This document shows positions 1-5,334 of a stretch of DNA of 5,334 nucleotides, piece by piece. Within the stretch, counting starts at the first letter, position 1; every line of letters begins with the position of its first letter. The notes under the pieces are model-generated. The model worked only from the letters and a program-made list of their open reading frames with translations, was not told the DNA's origin and made no database searches. The position numbers were made by a program, and so were the translations under genes. The stretch is from Desulfobacterales bacterium (lineage in GTDB: Bacteria; Desulfobacterota; Syntrophobacteria; B119-G9): assembly GCA_026992215.1 (NCBI GenBank), contig JALXAI010000339.1, positions 1 through 5,334 of the forward strand, read 5' to 3'.

Positions 1-449
1 AGCTTAAAGATATCGACCGAATTATTGATAAACATCAATGTGATCCCAGCGCGCTGATCCAGATCCTGCTTGAGATTCAGGCGGAAAAGAGGTGGCTTTC
101 GAAGCCTGCTCTTATCTGGGTTGCCGAACGGCTGGGGGTTCCTCTTTCGCGTGTAATGCACATTGCCACGTTTTACAAGGCGTTTTCGCTTGAACCACGC
201 GGACGTCATCTGGCGCAGGTTTGCCTGGGCACTGCGTGCCACGTGAGGGGCGCACAGCTGCTTCTGAGCAAGGTGTCGATGGCATTGGGGATAAAGCCGG
301 GGCAGACGGATTCCGATATGAAGTTCACGCTCAAAACGGTTAATTGCCTTGGTTGTTGTGCCCTGGGTCCAGTGGTGATGATTGATGAAAACTATTACAG
401 TGATCCTTCGGTGGAAGAACTGAAACGGATTGCCGGTGATCTCGAATAA
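1..449 (+). CDS. NuoE/HndA-like [2Fe-2S] subunit of an NAD(H)-dependent oxidoreductase (5' partial)
   Basis: Thioredoxin-like [2Fe-2S] subunit of the 24-kDa family (NuoE, HndA, HydC), which partners a NuoF-type flavoprotein. The reading frame is open from the window edge (first full codon at 3), giving 148 visible residues. An ATG at 156 is internal: the residues before it still align with the family's N-terminal helical region (LLEIQAEKRWL, then VAERLGVPLSRV). The family is usually about 150-170 residues, so probably only a few residues are missing. Ligand cysteines are visible residues 74 and 79 (CLGTAC) and 115 and 119 (CLGCC), the expected C-x4-C and C-x3-C pattern; Cys118 inside the second pair is extra. 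The motifs ATFYKAFSLEPRGRH and TACHVRGA are strongly family-typical. It lies 15 nt before the NuoF-like gene and is very likely co-transcribed and in the same complex. The family assignment is secure; whether the complex serves a hydrogenase, formate dehydrogenase or other enzyme cannot be told from this subunit. Confidence 0.93.
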   Translation, partial: LKDIDRIIDKHQCDPSALIQILLEIQAEKRWLSKPALIWVAERLGVPLSRVMHIATFYKAFSLEPRGRHLAQVCLGTACHVRGAQLLLSKVSMALGIKPGQTDSDMKFTLKTVNCLGCCALGPVVMIDENYYSDPSVEELKRIAGDLE

Positions 450-453
450 GGGT

Positions 454-459
454 GGGGAG
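454..459 (+). promoter_or_regulatory. Shine-Dalgarno site favouring the ATG at 465
   Basis: GGGGAG lies 5 nt before the ATG at 465, inside the purine-rich gap after the NuoE-like gene. A GTG at 459 is in the same frame and would add two residues (Met-Lys), but it overlaps the last base of this site and would have a poorly spaced ribosome binding site. I therefore prefer the ATG. Confidence 0.6.
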
Positions 460-464
460 TGAAA

Positions 465-2402
465 ATGAGAAGACTAGCATCGCGAGAAGAACTTGAGAAG
501 CTCAGGGAAGAGCTTCGAGGGAAAATGGAGAAGATCGAGCGCTGGGTTGCTGTTTGTTCGGGACCAGGGTGTCACGTACACGGTTCCGGAGAAGTAGCCC
601 AGGCATTTTTGAAAGAAGTGGAGGCCCAGGGGCTTGGCGATAAAGTGAAGGTAAGGGCCACGGGGTGCCACGGTTTTTGTGAAGTGGGACCGGTGGCTGT
701 CATATTTCCCGAGCGGTATTGCTACACCAGGATCAGGGTTGAGGATGTGCCACGGATTGTTAGCACAACCCTGAAGGAAGGTGAGGTGGTTGAGGATTTG
801 TTATACGTGGATGAAACCACGGGTAAGAAGGTTCTCCGGGACGAAGACATACCTTACTACAAGTTTCAGCACAGATTGCTTCTGGGGCAGCATCTCGAGA
901 TAGACCCGGAAGACATCGGAGACTACATTGCGGCGGGCGGTTACAGTGCTCTTGCAAAAGCGCTCTTTGACATGAAACCCGAAGAAATCATCGAGGAGGT
1001 CAAGGCGGCCAGGTTGAGGGGGAGGGGCGGTGGTGGTTTTCCTGCCGGAATTAAGTGGGAAACCACGAGGAATGCTCCCGGTGATCCCAAGTACGTAATT
1101 GTTAACGCAGACGAAGGTGATCCCGGGGCGTACATGGACAGGGGTATCCTTGAAGGGAATCCTCACAGCGTACTTGAAGGGCTGATTATAGGGGCAATTG
1201 CCATAGGTTCTCCCCAGGGCTTTGTTTATGTCCGGCAGGAGTATCCGATTGCCGTAAAAAACATGCAACGTGCCATTGATCAGGCGAGGGAAATCGGGCT
1301 GCTGGGCGAAAACATACTTGGTTCCGATTTTTCTTTCGACGTTAAGATTCACATGGGTGCCGGCGCGTTCGTGTCAGGAGAATCGAGTGCCCTTATGACG
1401 GCCATTGAGGGAAAAGTAGGGGAACCAAGACCCAAGTACATTAGAACCGCTGTAAAGGGCGTATGGGATAAACCCAGCAACCTTAACAACGTGGAAACAT
1501 GGGCCAATGTGCCTCTTATAATAAATAACGGTGCAAAGTGGTACACGACCATCGGTACGGATAACAGCAAGGGAACTAAGATTTTTTCTCTTGTTGGCAA
1601 AGTAAAAAACACGGGACTTGTAGAAGTTCCCATGGGGGTAACCCTGAGGAAAATCATCTTTGACATTGGTGGTGGAATCCGGGGTAACAAGAAATTTAAG
1701 GCCGTGCAGACCGGGGGACCCTCCGGCGGGGTTATACCTGAGAGCCTGCTGGGTATTGCCGTTGATTACGATGAGCTTGATCAAGTCGGATCCATGATGG
1801 GGTCCGGTGGCATGATCGTAATGGACGAAGATACGTGCATGGTGGATGTTGCAAGATACTACGTTAACTTTCTTTCTGATGAGTCCTGCGGCAAATGTGT
1901 TCCATGCAGGGAGGGATTACGGCAGGCCTCGAGAATCCTGGAAAGAATCTGTGCCGGGAAGGGAAAAGAAGGGGACATTGAGCTTCTGGAGGAACTCGGA
2001 AGCTTCATGAGAGATGCGTCTCTTTGTGCACTAGGACGTACTGCCGCGAACCCTGTTTTGAGCACCATCAAGTATTTTCGAGGGGAGTACGAGGCGCATA
2101 TTCTCGAAGGGAAATGTCCCGCGAAGGTATGCAAAGAACTTATTTCATATTTTATTGACCCCGCGAGATGTAAAGCGTGCGGGCAATGTGTCAGGGTGTG
2201 CCCGGTAGACGCCATTTCCGGAGGGAAAGGTCTCGTCCACATCATAGATCAGGATAAGTGTGTCAGATGCGGAAGCTGTTTCGCAGTTTGCCCGGATAAG
2301 TTCAGGGCGGTGGTTAAGCTGTCCGGCGAACCGGTTCCGGAAGTTGCTCCCGGGACAAAAATAAGGAAGAAAGCAAAGGGTGAGAAAAAATGCAGAAAGT
2401 AA
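465..2402 (+). CDS. NuoF/HndC/HydB-like FMN flavoprotein with N-terminal [2Fe-2S] and C-terminal 2x[4Fe-4S] domains
   Basis: NAD(H)-binding flavoprotein of 645 residues, counted from the ATG at 465. Domains in order: a charged N-terminal helix; a thioredoxin-like [2Fe-2S] domain with Cys31, Cys36, Cys68, Cys72; the NuoF core with the FMN glycine-rich loop RGRGGGGFP (185-193), the NADEGDPGAYMDR motif (214-226) and GAGAFVSGESSALM (298-311); an SLBB region (about 330-440); the N3-type [4Fe-4S] domain ESCGKCVPC with Cys475, Cys478, Cys481 and distal Cys521; and a two-cluster ferredoxin with Cys569/572/575/579 and Cys599/602/605/609. Complex I NuoF lacks both terminal additions, and its nucleotide motif usually reads EMEPG where this has EGDPG, so this is the soluble HndC/HydB/BamH type. 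Its role is electron transfer between NAD(H) (or possibly NADP(H)) and iron-sulfur partners via FMN. The last 13 nt overlap the next gene. The sequence does not prove bifurcation or cofactor preference. Confidence 0.94.
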   Translation: MRRLASREELEKLREELRGKMEKIERWVAVCSGPGCHVHGSGEVAQAFLKEVEAQGLGDKVKVRATGCHGFCEVGPVAVIFPERYCYTRIRVEDVPRIVSTTLKEGEVVEDLLYVDETTGKKVLRDEDIPYYKFQHRLLLGQHLEIDPEDIGDYIAAGGYSALAKALFDMKPEEIIEEVKAARLRGRGGGGFPAGIKWETTRNAPGDPKYVIVNADEGDPGAYMDRGILEGNPHSVLEGLIIGAIAIGSPQGFVYVRQEYPIAVKNMQRAIDQAREIGLLGENILGSDFSFDVKIHMGAGAFVSGESSALMTAIEGKVGEPRPKYIRTAVKGVWDKPSNLNNVETWANVPLIINNGAKWYTTIGTDNSKGTKIFSLVGKVKNTGLVEVPMGVTLRKIIFDIGGGIRGNKKFKAVQTGGPSGGVIPESLLGIAVDYDELDQVGSMMGSGGMIVMDEDTCMVDVARYYVNFLSDESCGKCVPCREGLRQASRILERICAGKGKEGDIELLEELGSFMRDASLCALGRTAANPVLSTIKYFRGEYEAHILEGKCPAKVCKELISYFIDPARCKACGQCVRVCPVDAISGGKGLVHIIDQDKCVRCGSCFAVCPDKFRAVVKLSGEPVPEVAPGTKIRKKAKGEKKCRK

Positions 2403-2965
2403 CACTTGAAATAGACGGCTTGAAGGTGTCTGTGGAGGAAGGAAAGAGCGTTTTAGATGCGGCCAAAAAGGCCGGTGTTCCGATTCCGACTCTCTGTTAT
2501 CACGATGAACTCGAACCTTTTGGTGCCTGCCGTTTTTGCATGGTGGAAATAATAAGGGGCAATCGAAAGAGGCTGGTCGCGTCGTGTGTTTATCCTGCGG
2601 AAGACGGGCTGGTAGTACGTACAAACACCGATCGGGTTAAAGAAATTCGCCGAATGATCATCGAACTTCTTCTGCCGCTTGCCCCGGCGGGTCCGCTCAG
2701 AGAGCTTGCCAGGCGTTACGGCGTGAAGCGCTCGAGGTTCGAGAGCGAAGACATGCAGCCCACTCACTGTACGCTCTGCGGCATGTGCGTGCGTTATTGC
2801 AGCGAAGTAGTGAAGTACGACGCGGTAAGTTTTGTGGGCAGGGGTGTATCGAAGGCCGTGGCACTTACACCGGAAGCCCAGGACCAGTGTGTTTTCTGCC
2901 GGAAATGTTATACCATTTGCGAAGCAGGGCGGTTCCCCATGCTTGCCGAGGAATACAGCGTATAG
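2390..2965 (+). CDS. NuoG-N/HoxU/HydA-N-like iron-sulfur subunit, [2Fe-2S] plus two [4Fe-4S], no His-Cys3 cluster
   Basis: A 191-residue electron-transfer subunit related to the N-terminal part of NuoG, HoxU and [FeFe]-hydrogenase HydA. A plant-type [2Fe-2S] fold (about 1-80) carries Cys36, Cys47, Cys50 and Cys66 (FGACRFCMVEI). A linker helix RRMIIELLL follows, then a 2x[4Fe-4S] domain with CTLCGMCVRYC (Cys127, 130, 133, 137) and CVFCRKCYTIC (Cys167, 170, 173, 177). After RRMIIELLL, where relatives carry the His-Cys3 [4Fe-4S] motif, this protein has PLAPAGPLRELARRYGV with no Cys or His. There is no H-cluster or molybdopterin domain, so it is a wire and not a catalyst. Neither [4Fe-4S] motif ends in the Cys-Pro usual for ferredoxins. 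The start overlaps the flavoprotein gene by 13 nt, with an AAAGGGTGAG site 5 nt upstream, which implies translational coupling. It could be BamI-like or a hydrogenase or formate dehydrogenase small subunit. Confidence 0.88.
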   Translation: MQKVTLEIDGLKVSVEEGKSVLDAAKKAGVPIPTLCYHDELEPFGACRFCMVEIIRGNRKRLVASCVYPAEDGLVVRTNTDRVKEIRRMIIELLLPLAPAGPLRELARRYGVKRSRFESEDMQPTHCTLCGMCVRYCSEVVKYDAVSFVGRGVSKAVALTPEAQDQCVFCRKCYTICEAGRFPMLAEEYSV

Positions 2966-2971
2966 TTAAAA

Positions 2972-3009
2972 AAACGGGGCTGGCGATGTTTTAAATGCCA
3001 ACCCCGTTT
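2972..3009. terminator. Shared hairpin terminator between convergent operons
   Basis: Inverted repeat with 13-nt arms, AAACGGGGCTGGC (2972-2984) and GCCAACCCCGTTT (2997-3009), around a 12-nt loop. It lies 6 nt after the stop of the plus-strand iron-sulfur gene and 34 nt after the stop of porB on the minus strand. Read on the minus strand the stem is fully paired with one T-G wobble and ends in seven T residues (complement of A at 2968-2974), a classical intrinsic terminator. Read on the plus strand the same position is a C-A mismatch and only three T residues follow, so termination in that direction should be weaker. Confidence 0.82.
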
Positions 3010-3043
3010 GCATTAATAGGTTACAAGTCACGGGTCAGGGGAG

Positions 3044-3991
3044 TTAATACTCGCACCTCTTGACCAGTTCTTCCCATTCCTTGTCTACCCTCTGCTGAAT
3101 CTTGTTAATTTCTTTTTCGGTCAGGTGTCGAAAGCGCCTCTGGGTCTTGAGGTATTCGATAACCGGCTTGGGACGCTTGACCTTGTTCGTAAGTCTCCAG
3201 TGACCGTCTACCACTTCGTATAGCGGAAAAATTCGTGTTTGAACCACCAATCTTGCTACGTGGACTGACATGCTCGGATCACATCGCCATCCGGTCGGGC
3301 ATGGAGAATAGATGTGAATATAGGCTGGCCCTTTTACCGCGGCGCCTTTCCGTACCTTGTTCATCAAGTCGATATGAAAAGCAGGTGAAGCCGTTGCCAC
3401 GTAAGGTATTTCGTGGGCGGCGGCGATGGCGGCCACGTTCTTTTTCCATGTCATCTGCCCGATACTTTTTTTCCCGGGCGGAGAAGTGGTTGTCATGGCT
3501 CCGTAAGGAGTGGAAGATGATCTCTGGATGCCCGTATTCATGTAAGCTTCGTTATCAAGGCACACGTAAAGAAAGTTATGGCCCCTTTCAAGGGCTCCGC
3601 TTAAAGACTGCAACCCTATGTCCGCGGTACCTCCGTCCCCGCCGTAAGCAAGAATGGTTACATCCGGCTGATTAATTTTCCCTTTTCGGTTCATTACCCT
3701 GTATGCCGCTTCCACCCCTGATGCCACCGCGGCTGCATTTTCAAAGGCCACGTGCAACCAGGGTACTTCCCAGGCGGTCTGGGGGTACGGAGAAGAAATG
3801 ATTTCCATGCATCCCGTGGCGCTGACCACGATAACGTTATGTCCGAGAGCTTTCATAACCAATCTCAGTGCCAGCACTTCACCGCAACCCTGACATGCCC
3901 TGTGACCGTTGCTCAAAGGTTCGACCACTGGTATGTTGGATGCCCTGATTTTTTCAATCCCCTGTATGGCTTCCACCGTTGAATTTGTCAT
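3044..3991 (-). CDS. porB: Pyruvate:ferredoxin oxidoreductase beta subunit (TPP-binding)
   Basis: The 315-residue TPP- and [4Fe-4S]-binding subunit of a 2-oxoacid:ferredoxin oxidoreductase. Cluster ligands are Cys33 and Cys36 (RACQGCGE), Cys61 (ATGCMEI) and probably Cys231 (YSPCPTGW); Cys237 is close by. The TPP diphosphate/Mg site is GGDGGTADIG (117-126), completed by DNEAYMNTG (146-154). A C-terminal tail (about 240-315) follows, rich in charged helices; the length and tail fit PorB-type proteins better than the shorter 2-oxoglutarate KorB type. It is the last gene of the minus-strand operon, starting 4 nt after the porA stop with GAGGG 9 nt before its ATG. With PorA, PorD and a gamma subunit it would convert pyruvate and CoA to acetyl-CoA, CO2 and two reduced ferredoxins, reversibly, in the cytoplasm. 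Pyruvate is the likeliest substrate; branched-chain 2-oxoacids (VOR) cannot be excluded from motifs alone. Confidence 0.93.
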   Translation of the reverse strand: MTNSTVEAIQGIEKIRASNIPVVEPLSNGHRACQGCGEVLALRLVMKALGHNVIVVSATGCMEIISSPYPQTAWEVPWLHVAFENAAAVASGVEAAYRVMNRKGKINQPDVTILAYGGDGGTADIGLQSLSGALERGHNFLYVCLDNEAYMNTGIQRSSSTPYGAMTTTSPPGKKSIGQMTWKKNVAAIAAAHEIPYVATASPAFHIDLMNKVRKGAAVKGPAYIHIYSPCPTGWRCDPSMSVHVARLVVQTRIFPLYEVVDGHWRLTNKVKRPKPVIEYLKTQRRFRHLTEKEINKIQQRVDKEWEELVKRCEY

Positions 3992-3995
3992 AGCA

Positions 3996-5171
3996 TTATT
4001 CCCTCACGTTGATGATTTCGTATCCTGGTTTTACGCCTTCACGGGAACACTTTTCGATATCGGAGGCAATTTCCGTGAAGTTTTCCACCGTCACATCCCG
4101 TCCGCCGAGACCCGCAATATAATTCTTAATGTAAGGATGCAATCCGGAATCGTAGAGAACGCTTCTGATTTCGAAAGAAAACGGACCTCCCATACCGTTT
4201 AGGGCCAGAGCCCTGTCAATAACAGCCACGTTGTTGACATTTTCAAGTGCCGAGACTATCTCCTGGGCCGGAAACGGCCTGAACAAACGTGGTCTCACAA
4301 TCCCGACTTTTTTCCCCTTTTCTCTCATCCTGTCAACTGCCGTCATGGCGGTTTCTGCCAGGCTACCCATGATCACGATGGCAGTTTCGGCATCTTCCAT
4401 CCTGTAGGTTTCAACAGGGCTGTAATATCGTCCGAAGAGATCACCGAATTCCTTCCACGCCTCGATAATTACCTCCTTGGAATTTTTCAAAGCCTCATCC
4501 TGGGCTTTCTTGGCTTCGGTGTAAACTTCCGGCATGCCCACCGGTCCCATGGTGATGGGATTTTCGGGATCCATTCTTAAAGGAGCCCTGTAAGGTCGTA
4601 TGTATTTGTTAACTTCTTCCCGGCTCAAAAATTCGATGGGCTCGATCATGTGAGACAGGGTAAAGCCATCCAGATTTACGATCATGGGCAGCATCACCCT
4701 GGGATCTTCCGCAACCCGATATGCGTGCAAGATCAGGTCGAAGGCTTCCTGGCCGTTTTCCGCCACCGTTTGTATCCATCCGGTATCCCGGGACAGCATC
4801 ATATCAGAGTGATCGTTCCAGATGCTTATGGGACCGGACAGCGCCCTGTTCGCCACCGCCATGACAATAGGCAGCCTCAAGCTTGAAGCAATGTACATTA
4901 TTTCAACCATCAGTGCCAGGCCCTGGGAACTCGTCGCGGTAAAGGTTCTTACGCCCGCAGCGCTCGCTCCAACCGAGGTGCTCATGGCACTATGTTCAGA
5001 TTCAACCGGTATGAATTCGGCATCAAGTTCTCCGTCGGCCACGAGTTCCGAAAGGTGCTCGACTATATGAGTTTGAGGGGTTATCGGGTATGCAGCAATC
5101 ACGTCTACGTCAACGAGCATTACTGCATGCGAAACTGCAAGAGAAACTTCTATACCAACCCTTTTTCCCAT
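3996..5171 (-). CDS. porA: Pyruvate:ferredoxin oxidoreductase alpha subunit
   Basis: The 391-residue alpha subunit, a normal length for PorA. The N-terminal pyrimidine-binding domain has AAYPITPQT (26-34), where Thr31 is at the substrate-contacting position known in pyruvate:ferredoxin oxidoreductases. VESEHSAM (56-63) contains the candidate TPP-activating glutamate, followed by TSSQGLALM (80-88) and NRALSGPISIWNDHSDMM (108-125). NLDGFTLSH (166-174) ends the domain. The C-terminal transketolase-C-like domain (about 255-391) includes ETAIVIMGSLAETAMTAVD (262-280), VRPRLFRPFP and GLGGRDVT. The start is supported by GAGGAGGG 9 nt upstream, inside the 3' end of porD; the porD stop is only 2 nt before the ATG. 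Together with PorB it forms the TPP active site at the subunit interface. No damaged motif was seen. A 2-oxoisovalerate (VOR) specificity is the main alternative. Confidence 0.94.
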   Translation of the reverse strand: MGKRVGIEVSLAVSHAVMLVDVDVIAAYPITPQTHIVEHLSELVADGELDAEFIPVESEHSAMSTSVGASAAGVRTFTATSSQGLALMVEIMYIASSLRLPIVMAVANRALSGPISIWNDHSDMMLSRDTGWIQTVAENGQEAFDLILHAYRVAEDPRVMLPMIVNLDGFTLSHMIEPIEFLSREEVNKYIRPYRAPLRMDPENPITMGPVGMPEVYTEAKKAQDEALKNSKEVIIEAWKEFGDLFGRYYSPVETYRMEDAETAIVIMGSLAETAMTAVDRMREKGKKVGIVRPRLFRPFPAQEIVSALENVNNVAVIDRALALNGMGGPFSFEIRSVLYDSGLHPYIKNYIAGLGGRDVTVENFTEIASDIEKCSREGVKPGYEIINVRE

Positions 5172-5173
5172 GA

Positions 5174-5334
5174 TTAATGGCCCTCCTCTACCATGCTGAT
5201 TGCGTTTTTAGGGCATTCCTTAGCGCATATTCCACAACCCTTGCAGTGATACAAGTCCGACTCGTAAAAACCTTCTTCGTTTCGAACATAGGCCATGTCG
5301 GGGCAATAAATATAACAATTCCCGCACTGAATAC
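5174..5334 (-). CDS. porD: 2x[4Fe-4S] ferredoxin-type delta subunit of pyruvate:ferredoxin oxidoreductase (C-terminal part)
   Basis: Only the last 52 residues are in the window; the 5' part lies beyond the right edge. They contain IQCGNCYIYCPD, then a spacer, then CKGCGICAKECPKNAI and a short tail ending EEGH. The second motif is a complete C-x2-C-x2-C-x3-C-P. The first shows three of its four cysteines; the two bases at the edge read GT in this frame, as expected if the missing residue is Cys (TGT), which would complete the motif. This is the dicluster ferredoxin that carries electrons from the alpha/beta catalytic core to external ferredoxin. It stops 2 nt before porA and carries porA's ribosome binding site, so the two are probably translationally coupled. 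It could be a stand-alone delta subunit or the end of a gamma-delta fusion; the window cannot tell. Confidence 0.9.
   Translation of the reverse strand, partial: IQCGNCYIYCPDMAYVRNEEGFYESDLYHCKGCGICAKECPKNAISMVEEGH

Noticed and set aside
156..449. NuoE-like gene starting at the ATG at 156 (97 residues)
   Set aside because: The upstream codons to the window edge are open and encode family-typical NuoE N-terminal sequence, so this ATG is internal and the gene is 5' partial.
801..1352. 183-residue minus-strand open frame
   Set aside because: It lies wholly antisense to the conserved FMN/NAD core of the flavoprotein, has no recognisable motif and no good ribosome binding site; it is a shadow frame.
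1..2965. Respiratory complex I (nuo) operon
   Set aside because: The flavoprotein has extra N- and C-terminal iron-sulfur domains and an EGDPG motif, the third protein stops after the ferredoxin domains, and no membrane subunits follow.
2390..2965. [FeFe]-hydrogenase large subunit
   Set aside because: Only the N-terminal ferredoxin-like region is present; the H-cluster cysteine motifs are absent and the gene ends cleanly before a terminator, so it is not a truncated catalytic subunit with visible remnants.
2785..2994. 69-residue plus-strand frame running into the terminator hairpin
   Set aside because: It overlaps the 4Fe-4S part of the small iron-sulfur subunit in another frame; its length comes from chance and it ends inside the hairpin.
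3235..3675. 146-residue plus-strand open frame
   Set aside because: It is antisense to porB, Arg/Ser-rich with no domain features, and the porB frame carries all the conserved TPP and cluster motifs.
3044..5171. 2-oxoglutarate:ferredoxin oxidoreductase (korAB)
   Set aside because: PorB has a long C-terminal tail and PorA has the NRALSGPISIWNDHSD-type motif usual for pyruvate enzymes; lengths also fit por better than kor.

Overview
This window holds two convergent, densely packed gene clusters of anaerobic, iron-sulfur-based electron metabolism. Everything in it is cytoplasmic redox machinery; I saw no RNA gene, mobile element, CRISPR array or long non-coding stretch. The combination of an archaeal-type multi-subunit pyruvate:ferredoxin oxidoreductase with a soluble NuoE/NuoF/NuoG-N-like module fused to extra ferredoxin domains suggests a strict anaerobe. 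Base composition is roughly balanced. A sulfate-reducing or syntrophic Desulfobacterota-type bacterium fits best, but that is inference from gene content and not a sequence match.

Positions 1-2965, plus strand: three tightly coupled genes. The first is a NuoE/HndA-type [2Fe-2S] subunit whose extreme N-terminus lies outside the window. The second is a 645-residue NuoF/HndC/HydB-type flavoprotein with an N-terminal thioredoxin-like [2Fe-2S] domain, FMN/NAD core, SLBB region, N3-type [4Fe-4S] domain and a C-terminal two-cluster ferredoxin. The third is a 191-residue NuoG-N/HoxU/HydA-N-like protein with one [2Fe-2S] and two [4Fe-4S] motifs that lacks the usual His-Cys3 cluster. The 15-nt gap and 13-nt overlap point to one transcript and one complex. 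The set resembles the diaphorase part of electron-bifurcating hydrogenases or formate dehydrogenases, and also the BamG-BamH-BamI part of class II benzoyl-CoA reductase. No catalytic subunit follows, because the operon ends at a hairpin, so the partner must be upstream or elsewhere.

Positions 2966-3043: a short convergent intergenic region with one hairpin terminator placed to serve both operons. It is a better intrinsic terminator for the minus-strand operon.

Positions 3044-5334, minus strand: in transcription order, the C-terminal end of a 2x[4Fe-4S] ferredoxin-type delta subunit (PorD), the alpha subunit (PorA) and the TPP-binding beta subunit (PorB), spaced by 2 and 4 nt. The gamma subunit is not visible and would be expected upstream, beyond position 5334. 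This enzyme would oxidise pyruvate to acetyl-CoA and CO2 and reduce ferredoxin, or run in reverse. The two operons could be linked through the ferredoxin and NAD(H) pools, with POR making reduced ferredoxin and the NuoEF-like module exchanging electrons between NAD(H) and iron-sulfur carriers, but the sequence shows only their adjacency.
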